Assembly (NCBI GenBank): GCA_963920575.1
Contig: OY986965.1
Span: 17,438,957 to 17,502,956, forward strand
DNA: 64,000 nucleotides
Origin: Narthecium ossifragum
Taxonomy: Eukaryota; Streptophyta; Magnoliopsida; Dioscoreales; Nartheciaceae
Direction: 5' to 3'
Shown here: in pieces, positions 22,115-34,135 of the stretch
Layout of the letters: each line of letters opens with the position of its first letter
Numbering within the stretch: position 1 is the stretch's first letter
Notes under the pieces: model-generated
Databases searched by the model: none
Seen by the model: only the letters and a program-made list of their open reading frames with translations
What the model was told of the DNA's origin: nothing
Made by a program: the position numbers and the translations under genes

Positions 22115-24496
22115 TGTCACGCCCCGACCCAGAAAACCCATCCAGGCCGAGGCGTGAGGGTTCCTACTCTACTCAATCATCACTGGCGCATTTAGAATAA
22201 AATAAAAACAACTAATCTAACAATTGATCTGGGGTCAATATAGAAATTCAATTATAATTCAAGATTCAGATACAATATTTAAATCCTCAAAATCCTTACA
22301 AAAGGAAAATTACATTTAAATAATTCATCAAGAATAAATGAACCCCAAGTCCTCGAACACCTCCAAAGACGACGCGCCACCATGTGCCTTTCCAGTTGGG
22401 ATCTACAGAAGAAGAGCTGACGTCTGCACCTGCAAAACGCAGCCCGGGTAGGAGTGAGCAATAAGCTCAACAGGTTTCTATACTACGACACACAGAAGGA
22501 AGTGGGAAACGCAAGAGTGTCGCCCTCAAGTAGGACCTGGGTGTATACAGGGGTCACATAACCCCACGGCGTGTCCCTGAGGCCCAGGAGCAGCACTCAG
22601 TAGCAGGAACAGCACTGGCGACAGCACAACTGCAGGGAACGGCACTGCAGGCGGGAAAAACGCACCGCTGGGTAGGCAACTCCTCTACCCCAGGGTCCGC
22701 ACAGTGGGACACCGGCTACACCTCAGCATCCGACTCAAGGCCGACACGACCTCTACAAACATCAAGCAATAAGTGTACCAGTCATCTAAGCCTATCATCG
22801 AATCGACTGGACACCACAATTCAACCGGGTCCAAACAACCCAACCCCGGTCCTAGGGCTAAGTCCGAGCTTCCAGCCTCGGGACGGCGACCCAAGGATCA
22901 CCCACGCCCTAACCAATGCAACTAATGCACAATCAATGCCATGTATGATCATACACAAATATAACAGTTCAGGCATGCAACACGATGTCAAACATTATAC
23001 AAGGGCCAGGCGCAGCACACAGCCCGCCTAAGGGTATGCATAGCATCAGTCTAGAATAAAGCAGATAAAAGGGCACTCAGGCCTACAACGGGAAGTAACC
23101 CAAGCTAAACTATCAACAGCTATGATAGCAATATAATAATATTATATTCAAAGCTTAGGGCAAACGTAAGGCCCATTTATCTACACATCCCAAGGGAGGC
23201 GCGGCTCCCCTGGTTCAACCACAAGCCACGCACGGGCTTAAACAGATATAATAATAATATATCTAAGATAATATCGAAAAACTAGAATTATCAATATTAA
23301 CGCAAATGATCTTGATAACTTCAGAAAATCATATCTTTCAATCCAACCGTCCGATTGATGTGAAACTTGAGATGCCTACTCAACAACATACCCCGAATCA
23401 CATATCCTAAAACTGGATCGATCGGATAAACGAAAGTAGATCAAAACATATAATTTCGGTTAAATCTCAGATTAGATAAACCCAATTAAAATCCCTTCAA
23501 AAATAAATTGGATTTAAACCAAACTTTCCAGATCACGCCTAAATATCACTAAGATCATCCCCTCCAAAAATCAGCTCAATTAAATGTATAAAAACCACTT
23601 AAATCCTCACTTTAAACCAGCTGCCCTGTTTCAGCACAGTCAGCTTACTTAATTCACCAAAAATTATACGATGCTCCAAAAATCATGAAACAAGTTGGCA
23701 CTGAAAGCTAACGCATAGATCTACAACTTGTATTTAGAAATATAACTCAGATCATGCACGTAGAAGCCGGAAAACAAGCTAGAACACCACTGTTCTGCTA
23801 GAACAGAAAATCCGAAAATCAAGAGATGAAAAACATGCTTAAATCCATATCAAATCAAATCCAATTCCTACCAAACATCAATCAGGTGTCAAGCAAGCCA
23901 TAACACACCATCTAGCATACTTTAACTCAAGAACAATCAAACACAAAGACTAACAGCCCCTAATCAAACCTTAAATAAGAAACCTACCGATTACACGCTT
24001 TCCTTGGCTGAATCCTCGCTAATCATCCACTAATCCAGCTCCAAACCAGTCCACAGATCTTACTCATGCTTCCACGAATCCAACAAGCCTTCAAGCACTT
24101 GATTTGGTGGCCGGAGGAGAGAGAACGGAGGGAGAGAAATCTCAGCCGGAAGAAGGAAAAGAGAGAAAGAAAAGAAGAAGAAGAAGAGGGGTATTATACA
24201 CGGGTACTGTAGCTACAGTAGCGCGCCTACTGTAGCTACAGTACCGACTGCCCATCTCAATCCTTCCCGATCGAGCCTCGATCTTCTGATCGAGAACACC
24301 TATGGGAATCTAATCAAACACAAATAACAATCAGAGGCCGTGTGTGTACATCGCAGGTGTGAAACCAACCGCCAAGGCGCAATTTACCAAATTGCCCTTG
24401 GGGTCTTCGTGATCAACCCGATCGCGGAACAAGGTCAAATGGGCCAGACCCTCGACCTAACGCGGTCGGACCGGGTTGGAGGAGCGGGTCCTCACA
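22115..24496 (-). mobile_element. Gypsy LTR of degraded chromovirus copy
   Basis: This 2,382-bp LTR starts TGTCACGCCCCGACCC and ends GCGGGTCCTCACA. It belongs to the same broad family as 18,675 but carries two TACTGTAGCTACAGTA palindromes where the others carry GATCGATC pairs. A purine-rich leader (GAAGAAGAAGAAGAGG near 24,175-24,190) lies next to them. Remains of integrase follow at 24,497 on the minus strand, so this is the 3' LTR of a minus-strand element. Confidence 0.85.
24205..24243. promoter_or_regulatory. Paired 16-bp palindromes in U3
   Basis: Two perfect copies of TACTGTAGCTACAGTA start at 24,205 and 24,228, 23 bp apart, separated by GCGCGCC. In LTR orientation they lie just upstream of the presumed promoter and the pyrimidine-rich leader. 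A similar arrangement is at 35,071-35,126. The regulatory role is inferred from position only. Confidence 0.7.
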
Positions 24497-25155
24497 ACCT
24501 ATCACCCTTAAAGGAATTTCGTCCCGAAATTCGACAAGGGTAGGGTCAGAAACGAGAAAGCAAAAGCAACCACACCTGCACAAGACAAAAAAATCAGCAA
24601 ACTCACTACCTGAGCGACCACACAAACAAAGGGCACCAACGCCCACAACAATCACAAAACACAGGAGAGACGCCTGGGGGTGAGAACCACTTGGGACACT
24701 GTGCACACGCGCCCCCAGCGCTCCCAAGTCACACCCCACAACACCTCTGCACCTCTAGAGGACTGACAGGAACGAAACTGTCCTGTCTCTCGAGACTGGT
24801 CTCTCCTGACAAGAATCTGAACTGACTGTTCTCTTGTGCAATGTATCTGGTCCGAGCTCAATCATCACCTCTGATGACTCCGGACGAAACTGAATGACGT
24901 TTCCTTGGCACCTCCGCTGCCAAACCAACTGGACCTTTGCGTCATGTCATCCGAAAGGGTACTCTGTCGCCAACTGCGAACTCCAATGGCTGTCACCTCT
25001 GATCTATGCAAACCCTCAGTCACTCCGACTTGATCCATGCTGATCCTCCGGAGATCGGGTGACGATATCTGGATCGATGTCTAACGTCTCTGTAAAGTCT
25101 GCCCAACAAACTGGAGAACAACATGGGAAGTCATCATAGGCCTCAAATGGGGTAA
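24497..25155 (-). pseudogene. pol: Degraded chromovirus integrase C-terminus
   Basis: Next to the LTR the minus strand reads EFRDEIPLRV, the usual tail of this chromovirus family. Further right it contains TPFEAYDDFPCCSPVCWADF, recognisably the integrase block found intact in the copy at 46.8-47.6 kb. Between them the frame is heavily disrupted. Similarity ends abruptly at about 25,155, where sequence from a plus-strand copy of the same family begins. Confidence 0.7.
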
Positions 25156-27271
25156 CGACGGTGCTGGCTGTGAGGGGCGCGAGACGCTTACCACAGAGCA
25201 GTCGTGCGTGACTCACGGCGTGGGCTTGAGCAGTGTGTTGATACCTCAGTTGGGGCAGGTACCTGAGGCAGACGCGGAGTTCAGATTCCTGATGGAGGCT
25301 TGCTGGAGGCAGTGCGGCGATCGGTCTCGTCGACGATCCGCGCACTCCTGAGGAGTGAGCAGCTTCTGTAGCAGCCAGTTTCAGAACCACTAGCTTCGGC
25401 TTTCAGCGTCAGCCTTCAGCTTCGGCGTGTCTCGTAGCGTGCAGTTTCTTGGTGGTTTGGGTTTTTCCCTTGTGACTCGTCCCTGTGTAGCCGTGCCGGC
25501 TTGGGACTGGAGTCAGGTGTGGCTTGAGAGTAGCCACTGATTGGGACAAGAGCTTGGGTTGGCAGCTCTTGTCGGGGCGTTTGCTAGAGGCTGGGGGCCT
25601 CTAGGTGCCCGTCGCCCACGTGTGGTACACGTCGAGGGTTCGACGGCTTTCTCGGTTGCGTTGGTTGACCACGCATCGAGTTGTGTTTCCTTGGCCGTGG
25701 GAGGGTGTTGTGAGTACACCTAACGGCGTTTTTTCGCTCTCGTTGAAGGTCGCGGTTGGCGATCCTTCTGGTTGTCGAGAGTTGGGGCCTGTTCACCAGT
25801 TTGTGGTGAATCCCTTTCGTTTTTGCTCTCAAGGGTGCTCGAGAGAGCGGTTTCCCCTCGTGTTGTTTGTGCAGCGGTTCTTTGAGAAGCTTTCGGTTAT
25901 CGCCTTTGCGGGATACCGAGTTCGAGGTCGAGACCCTACAGGAGGTTTTGAGCAATGCGAGTTTGCAGGTGGATGCTAGCAGCATATGGAGAGTCGAGGA
26001 CTCAGTCAACCAAGTCAGTAGCTCAGGACTTCATTCGCCTAGGTGTGCAACATCATAGTGTGTTCCGGTTCACTTGTGGGTGATTCCCTCCCTACATACA
26101 TAGGCTTCAGGAAGTTGGACAGTGTGGCAGTGGCAAGCACGTGTCCGCTATTGTGCGTCGATGACATGCTAGCAACTGAGAGATTCGTCGACCACTTCAG
26201 AGATCGGCTTTTGTGTCGACTACACCAGCTGAGACTTCGGGATTTCGACATCCCGAAGACAGCTTTCCAGACCATGCCGTACCCTGATCGGTTTGCAGTG
26301 GCGTCCGTCGACATCATCGCATCTACTCACGCGTTGAGGAGGAGCAGGAGCGACCTTTGGGGTTCGTGTCGCAGCTGCTGAGGGAGCATTGGTGTTGTTT
26401 GGCCCCAGTACGGGCGATAAGACCTTTTTGCCTTAAAGTCACGTCTGTGCCTTTAAGGGTGATAGCCACCAGTGGTTGCTAGAGAGGCTAGAGCAGATTC
26501 AGTGGGTTTGTCAGCTCATTGGTGATAGATAGTCAGTTGGGTCGAGTTTCGAGGATTTGGTTTCAGATGACATCCTCTTTGCTGTTCGCAGCATTCCAGC
26601 TCTTCTAGCCAGAGTGATAGAGACCCAGCGCAAATTTCGGTGATCATAGAGATCAGTGTTGCGGTTGGTACCGAGCGCGCAATTGAGGACTGGACAGCAT
26701 CAGCGGACGACAGGTTGTGCTTCGGTAGCAGTGTTGCAGATCCAGCAGATCCATTACATCCCCTCTTTCAGTGTCGGAGTAGGGATAGAAGCACACCATG
26801 ACGGGCGTCATCACCAGGTTGCAGGAGGTAGCTGAGAGGAGTACATCCCTTGCTGGAGTTTGTCTACATCAGCAATCATCAGCCCAGATTGATGCGGCGC
26901 CATTCGAGGTGCATTACAGCGGTTCGCGTCGTGCTTACGATTGTTCGACAGAGGCTGTGGAGACATCACCCACCATTTCAGATAGCATCATACAGTCCTC
27001 AGAGAGGTGATTAGATTGCATGATAGTTCAACTTCCATCATTTCAGATCGTGATTTCAGATTCACATACAGACTCTAGTACAGCTCTCAGGAGCCCATGG
27101 CCATTTTTTTGGCTGTCAGCATAGTATCTCGCGGCACAGATAGACAGACGGTCAGAGAGGTCCATTCAGATCCCTGGTGACGTGCTTAGAGCACGTATCA
27201 TTGATGCAGATGTCAGATTGCAAGATCACGGTCCATGGTGGAGTTTGCCTACTTCAGCAGTTCACAGCTCC
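25156..27271 (+). pseudogene. pol: Degraded plus-strand chromovirus gag-pol
   Basis: Scattered blocks follow normal gag-pol order. A gag-like stretch is near 25,250 (VPEADAEFRFLMEACW). The post-protease block WLTTHRVVF is near 25,660. RT-like blocks follow near 26,200 (LHQLRLRDFDIPKTAFQT). The spacer before integrase is near 26,640 (ISVAVGTERAIEDW), and integrase core remnants are near 27,130-27,260. Many frameshifts and stops separate them. It is head-to-head with the minus-strand remnant to its left. Its right end stops inside integrase at a TAAGG that matches the TAAGG at 22,110-22,114. Confidence 0.65.
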
Positions 27272-27391
27272 TAAGGCTAGCTTGGCTCAACTTGCTCCAA
27301 AGGACCTGGTTGCATCGAGCTCCTTGGTGTTGGCCTGCCCAAGCAAGGACGTGGGTCCCTTCTTGGATTGGCTCAGTTGGTCCTCGTATCA

Positions 27392-29354
27392 GTCAATAAA
27401 TCTATCAAGACACCACGGGGTGTTCTTGAGGACATATTAGTCAAGGTCGATAGATGTGTTTTCCCGGTCGACTTCGTTGTGCTTGACATGGAACCGGGTC
27501 TTAGACATAAGAAATCCATTCCCATCATACTTGGATGACCTTTCTTGGCTACGGCCGATGCATGCATAAATTGTAGGAGTGGCACCATGACCGTTACATT
27601 CAGGAATATGGAGTTGGAATTAAATATTTTTGATGCTAGTAGACAATCTGTGCATGGGAATGAATGTTTCATGATCGATTCGTTAGTGGATGGTGATATT
27701 GTTGATGAATGTACAAATGATGTGATGGTTGCAAATTTTGATATGGATGATACTTGTGAATCATTTGTTAATGCTTGTGACTTGTGAGGACTCTTTATCG
27801 AGTAGTGATGATGTTTTGAATTATGATGATTTACCGATTGTTGAAGAGGATTTTTCGGGTTTACGTGATGAAGTGTTGACTTTTGATGATTTTTCAATGG
27901 TTTTCAATGCGTTGCAAGATGCGGATTTACCCACTTCAGATTTACTCGATGAATTTGAACATGCATGTGGCATGGCCTTTCGAAAAACTTCTTTTGAGCG
28001 ATTACCACCTATATCCTCCACACCGGCACCCCCATCTTTGATTAAGCCTCCAACCTTAGAGTTGAAACCCTTGCCATCCAATTCGAAATATGAGTACCTT
28101 TGGCAGAATTGCTCCCTCCCAGTAATTATCTCATCATCTTTAACTCTTGTCCAAGAGGGAAAACTCATTAATGTGCTCACCAAACTCAAGAGGGCCATTG
28201 GGTGGTCCATTGCCGATCTCAAGGGGATAGACCCATCTATATGCATGCACCACATACACTTAGAGGATGAGTCTAAGAGTGTCATAGAGTTTCAACATCA
28301 ATTAAATTCAAATATGAGGGAAGTTGTTTTGAAAGAGGTTTTTAAACTCCTTGAGGTGGGAGTCATTTTTCCTATTTCGGACTCCAAGTGCGTGAGCCCA
28401 ATCCAAGTAGTGCCCAAGAAGTCGGGCATTACTGTGATTAAGAATGAGAGGGGAGAAAGCATAGCTACTCGCCAAACTACGGGGTGGCGAGTATGTATAG
28501 ATTATCGGAAGTTGAACTCATTCACTAGAAAGGATCATTTTTCACTTCCATTCATTGACCAAATTTTGGAAAAACTTGCCGGGCAAAGCTTCTATTGTTT
28601 CCTTGATGGCTATTCCGGAAATAACCAAGTGGCAATTGACCCTAAGGACCAAGAGAAAATGACCTTTACTCGTCCTTTTGGTACTTTCACCTACCGCCAC
28701 ATGCCCTTTGGTCTTTGTAATGCACCAACAACGTTTCAACGTTGCATGTTAGCCATCTTTGGAGACATGATCGAACACTTTCTAGAAATCTTTATGAATG
28801 ATTTTTCAGTATTTGGCCAATCTTTTGACTCTTGCCTTGAGAATCTTACCAAAGTCTTAGCTAGGTGTTAGAAAACAAGCTTAGTCTTGAGTTGGGAGAA
28901 GAGTCATTTCATGGTAAATGAGCGGATTGTGTTGGGCCACGTTGTTTCAAGTAGGGGGATCGAAGTTGATAAGGTTAAACTTGAGCTCACCTCTAAACTT
29001 CCTCCTACATCATTGGTTCGACAAATCCGATCTTTTCTTGGGCATGCGGGTTTCTATCGTCGCTTCATAAAGGATTTTAGCAGAATTTCCTGTCCCCTTT
29101 GTGTCTTACTTGCTAAAGATGTTCCTTTCACCTTTGATGATCCTTGCATGCATGCCTATACTACTCTTCGTGAGGCTTTGTCTTCCGCACCCATTATGCA
29201 CGCACCCGATTATTCACTTCCCTTTGAAATTATGTGTGATTCCGTGGATTATGTCGTGGGCGCTGTTTTGGGTCAATGGATCGACAAACTCCCTCGAGTC
29301 ATATGCTATGCCAAATATGCTATACATTATAATTCAAAATGTCTGGTTAATCGG
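27392..29354 (+). pseudogene. pol: Athila-like pol: end of protease, RT, start of RNase H
   Basis: This is the continuation of element 1. The protease region resumes with SIKTPRGVLEDI. After a frame change near 27,780 a 380-residue frame (27,729-28,871) holds the RT domain: [34 protein letters not shown] and FGLCNAPTTFQRCM. The active-site motif, normally YMDD, reads FMND here; the Asn codon is 28,797-28,799, so a catalytic metal-binding Asp is lost. A stop near 28,870 and a new frame lead to the FLGHAGFYRRFIKDFSRI connection and the beginning of RNase H (PFEIMCDSVDYVVGAVLGQ). It ends abruptly at 29,354; integrase and 3' LTR are absent. Confidence 0.9.
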
Positions 29355-29885
29355 GGTTAAAAAAAAAGGAATTTATGACAAAAACTTGCTATATACGGCA
29401 TCGTTGTGTTGCCGTAACATACTACATTATATATCGGATTGTCAAGGTTGCCATTATATTGTATGCCTTTTATGGCAACATTAAACATTGCCATTAAAGA
29501 TAAAAAGTATATATGACAATACGTAAGAATGTCGTTTAATATTATCATCTATTATGGCGACAAGCTAAATTGCCGATAAGACTTAATGTTGCCATGAAAG
29601 CACCATCAAATTGCGACAATATTTTTAATTGCCATAAAAGCTTTACTTCTTTTATGGTGACATCTTCAATGGCCGTAAATATAAAAACTATATGCGGCAA
29701 TAATACAATATGTCGTTAAATATCATAGTATTATATGGAAACACATGGATGTGCAGTAAAATGTTCTCACAATTCCCGGCAAGAATTAACATTGATATGA
29801 AAGCGGTTTGAAATTACCGCAACATTTCTAGTTGACGTCAAAGCCTTACTTCTTTTCTAGCTACATGTTTAATTTCCATAAAATA
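29355..29885. mobile_element. CACTA-like subterminal repeat block
   Basis: The stretch consists of degenerate units of about 50-58 bp that alternate GGCAACA/GGCGACA-like words with TTGCCATTAAA/TTGCCATAAAAG-like words on the plus strand. Such short alternating repeats are typical of the subterminal regions of plant CACTA (En/Spm) transposons. No CACTA terminus or transposase is visible, so it is a fragment. It truncates the Athila RNase H at 29,354. Confidence 0.5.
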
Positions 29886-32800
29886 TGGGTATTAGGCCAT
29901 AGCCCCAAATCTAGCCCCCTCCTTGTCCAGAGCCCCATATATCTTACTAAAAACCCCACCTTCAATGCTTTCATATGAATAACCGAAAAACACATCAAAT
30001 TGACAATAATACCCTTGTTTTATTATTTTTTATTCCAGCATTTTCTCTCTCCTCTCTCCTCCGATGAGACAACCTTCACCTTCTCCGCCGCCCTCCCACT
30101 CCGGCGACCACCCCCTTCCCCGCCAATCTCCCCTACGAATACCCTCCCGACCTTGGATCCGAGCACCGTTACCCCGCGTCTCCTTCCTCGGCGTACTTCC
30201 GATGAGATCCAACGCTCGGCGTCGTCCCCTGCTACAACCCGAAGCTGCCACCGCCGAGAACCACTCACTTTGGCCTCACCGCAACCTCCATCTTCTCCGT
30301 TCTGACCAGACCCAACGGCTCCCGGTGGATCCGCTCCGTCCAATGACGCCCGACGTTGTTCCCCAACCCCACCCAACCTCATCCACGAGCTCCATCAGCG
30401 TCCGAGCTCTTCTTCTCTCTCGGAATCGGTGCCGCCACCACCCAACAACATCATCTCTCATCGTCCCCTTCCCTCCCAGGCTTCTCTCCGACGCCACCAC
30501 GACGTCACCCGACACCGTCCACTCCCTCCGCGCCTCTCCTTGCTGACGAAACCCCCAACCCAAGCTCCTCTCGGATCCGTCACCGCCAGGTCCCAACGCC
30601 ACCGTCTCCGACCTCCAAATCGCCATCCAACCCTCGATCTGGCATCCCCATCGCCCCGCGACCCTTCCACCACCGTTTCCCGGCTAGATCTTGTCGTCGT
30701 CGCGCCGGCCTTTCCCCTCCCCCTGCTCGCTACCTTCCTCCCCGACGAGCACTTCCCTTCAGCCTGGACTGGTTTAATCGAACCAACTGGCTTGAATCGG
30801 TTCAACCCGACCAAGCAACCTGAGTCTGATCTGATCCAGATCCGGTCAGATCCAGCCCATCAAGCTCAATGACAACTCAATCCGATCATTCCCAAATCCA
30901 GCAATCCAGACTTAACCAAATTACTATCAGATTTGACCGGTTTGGACCATATTAGATCAGATCAACAAACATGAAAATAGGTTAGAAAGAAGAAAATAGA
31001 TCAGACAGATGATAATGAACAAAAAGATGAAAATACATCAGAAAGATCAAAATAGATCAGAAAGATGAAATAGATCAGAATGATGAAAATAGATCAACAA
31101 AGCTGAAAATAGATCAAAAAGATGAACATGATGTGAAAGATGAAAATGTATTTTTATCTTCCCTGCATTTTCATCTTTTAAAATTCATTTTCATCTTTTA
31201 AAAATTCATTTTCATCTTTCTATATTCATTTTCATCTTTCTAAATGCATTTTCATCTTTTTAAATTCATTTTTCTCTTTTTTACAAGCATTTTCATATTT
31301 TTAAATTCATTTTCATTTTTCTAAATTCATTTTCATCTTTTTAAATGCATTTTCATTTCTTTAACATTTTTTTCATCTTTTAAAATTCATTTTTATCTTT
31401 ATACATTCATTTCAGCATTTTTATCTTTTTAAAATCATTTTCATCTTTTTACATGCATTTTCATCTTTTTAAATTCATTTTCATCTTTCCTGCATTTTCA
31501 TCTTGTTAAATTCATTTTCATCTTTCACAATTCATTTTCATCTTTTTAAATTCATTTTTATCTTTTTAACTCCATTTTTATCATTCCATCATTTTTATCT
31601 TTTTTTTATTTTTATCGACGGAGCCGGGACGCCCGGCACACTTCGGATTGGGTTGGCTCACCGAGGTGGATCGTTTTTAATTTTTTTCACTTTCACATAT
31701 TTTTCCACGTTTTTAATTAATTTTTCATGGAAAAAGTGGAGAAATAGGAACTCATTCTTTCTTTTCTCCTGCTTGATCTCCACCTTCGCCTCCCTCTTCT
31801 CCAGTCCTCTCTTCGCCAATGCCCCATCCACCCCACCTCCATCGCCAGCCCTCTCGCCTCCTCCTTCGCTGCCACGACGAGCATCCACCACCGTCCGTTC
31901 TCCCCCAGCAGCACCGCCCGCTCAGACTCCAGCTCCTCCAGCAGAGACCTCTGGAGCTCCATCATCTTGGAGGACTCCCCTCTCTCCTCTCTCTCGCTCC
32001 ATCGACTACGTTCGCCACCTCCTTCGTCGCCTCCTTCACCGTCATTGACTACCTTTCACATCCCCATAAACCCACGCCGACCTCCACCTCGCCTGAACCC
32101 GACGCCGCCACCTCCCAAAACCCTGCTTCCATGGCCCCTCAACTCCATCTAACCCCAGATCTGGCATCCCTGCAAGATTTGGTTAGAGGGGGGTCGTAGG
32201 GATATGGTCGTAGGAGGGATCTCGATCTGGGACTGGATGGGGACGGGGAGGTCGAAGGTGGTGGTATGGAGTGGTGGCAGCGCTGGATCCGTTTGAGGAG
32301 GAGCTCGGGTTGGGGGTTCCGTCGGAAATAGAGGGCGGCGGAGGGGGTGGATGACGTCGTGACAAGGTTGTGGGGGGTGGAGACGGTTGGAGTCCGTCAA
32401 GGAGGTCACAGGAAGTTCTCATGTGGCCTCAGGGAGGTCCTCAGGTGGTTGGAGCGGCGATGGTGAGTTCTGCGATGGTGGACGGATGTTAAGTCGGCAC
32501 GAGGGACGTTGACCACTCAACATCCACTTTTCTTCCATAATTTTCTCCACTTTTCCCATAGTTTTCTACCCTTTTCCTTTTTTTCTTGCTTCTCTCTCTC
32601 CTTTTCCTAGTTTTCCCTATTTTTCCTCTATTTTCCAGACCTTCTCCTATTTTCTCTGTCCTTTTTCCTTGTCGGCTCGCTCGCGGCCCACCCATGACTC
32701 GTCCCTGGATCTCGGTGGAGCAATGCCGGATCTGAAAGGAAGGAGAGAGAGCTTAGGGTGCGTCTTGCGGTGAGGAGGGCAGCGGACGATGTCGAGGCCC

Positions 32801-33225
32801 GTCAGTGAGCGTCGTCGGGGAAGACGGGGCGGCAGGGTGCTGGATTCAAAGGGGGCGGAGGATCTCGGCGGTAGTCGAGCTGTAAGTGGGGATGCGGGAT
32901 GGGTTACGTCGGGATAAATGGAGGACGGGGGTCATCGGGGTTGGAGATGATGGTGATGGTTGCGGTTGATGACGGAGTGGTGGCTGCGAGGTTTATAGGA
33001 GGGAAGATGAGGGGGGCGGGATGGAGTAGGTGGTGATGGTGATGAAGAAGATGAAAGAGGGAGAAGGGAGATGGTCGGGGAAGAGGGCCTCGCTGGAGGG
33101 GCTGGTCGTCGGGGCACTTTAGTCTTTTTTTTATTATATCATTCAAATAAACATATCAAATGGGATTTTAATCTTAAAAATACATCAAATGGGGTTTTTA
33201 GCAAAAATCTTCTCTAAACTGGTGT
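29886..33225. mobile_element. Unclassified CT-rich element with partly inverted arms
   Basis: C-rich sequence at 30,000-30,870 and its G-rich counterpart at 32,160-33,130 flank a low-complexity centre. A block at 30,500-30,590 (GACGAAACCCCCAACCC and following) recurs inverted at 32,285-32,375. TNCTAAAAACCCCA occurs near the left end (29,950) and inverted near the right end (33,190). Long overlapping frames on both strands in the arms are proline/serine/arginine-rich and show no domain, so I do not call genes. A non-autonomous foldback or MULE-like element is the most likely explanation. Confidence 0.4.
30965..31610. repeat. GATGAAAAT / ATTTTCATC minisatellite with strand switch
   Basis: From 30,965 to about 31,150 the plus strand repeats words such as GATGAAAATAGATCA. 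From about 31,150 to 31,610 it repeats the opposite strand, with units near TTCATTTTCATCTTTTTAAA, about 20 bp. The two blocks are therefore partly complementary and could fold on each other. Confidence 0.88.
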
Positions 33226-34135
33226 TGTCGCACCCCGACCCGCAAAAGCCCAACGGGCCGGGTGACGCCAACCGAAACCTAACAAACCGTGAAAAATATT
33301 GGCGAGGGTTCCCTCTAACCTATTGGTCTCCCTAACAATTCATCACGAACACCCTCAATTTAAAAGACATAATTGAATAAGCATCGAACCCAAGATTACA
33401 AAACCCAAGTGACTTTAATATACATATCCTCGGGGAGGGGAAGATTCAAATACAACATTTATACAAACACTCCCGTAGGAGACTAACTAACATAGTGTTC
33501 AAAAGCAGTAAAAATCACCACCTCTGAGACTCTGCCTAGCGCCGCCACACCGCCGACTAACTAACATAGGGTCCAAAAAGGAGCTAATGCCTGCACCTCC
33601 AAACGCAGCCCGGGTAGGAGTGAGCACTAAGCTCAGTAGGGTTTTAAACTACGTCACACAGAAGGAAGAGGGAAACGCAACAGTGTCGCCCTCAGGGAAA
33701 CGCAACAGTGTCGCCCTCAAGTAAGACCTGGGTGTCCACAGGGGCCCCACAACCCCACCGCGTGTCCCTGAGGCCGACGATCATGGTCTTCCAGAAGAAC
33801 TGGTCACATGTCATGTCAAATCATATGAAACTCGAAACATAAATCCATCTATCCTAGATACACACAACAGCACCACGGACACTCAGATCGATTGGCTATT
33901 TTAGGAGAAACCCCAAATTAAACTCATGTAGGAAGAAACCTACCAAACTAGGCAAACATTGGTTGAATCCCCGCTATTCGAGCACCAAACCGGCTTCAAA
34001 CCAAGCCACATATCTTTCTCACGCTGCCACGAATCCAACGAGCCCTCAAACACTCAATTTGATGGCCGGAGGAGGGAGAACAGAGGGAAGGAAGGGAGCA
34101 GCCGAAACGTGGGAAGGAAAACAGAACCGCGGAAA

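Larger units (their letters stand above)
21259..27391 (-). mobile_element. Solo LTR of the small-LTR family, split by a later insertion
   Basis: The left end TGATACGATGCACC and right end GTCCTCGTATCA match, inverted, the 0.83-kb LTRs of the element at 50,078-53,942. Removing the inserted 22,115-27,271 leaves about 0.97 kb. The flanks are CTCGA (21,254-21,258) and GTCAA (27,392-27,396). These differ at two bases, but using CTCGA restores a sensible Athila frame across the site, so GTCAA is probably a mutated duplicate. It therefore inserted into Athila element 1, recombined to a solo LTR, and was later broken. Confidence 0.8.

Noticed and set aside
30000..32450. Several overlapping frames of 100-180 residues on both strands
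   Set aside because: Strong strand-symmetric C- or G-rich composition leaves few stop codons. No domain, start context or codon pattern supports a gene.
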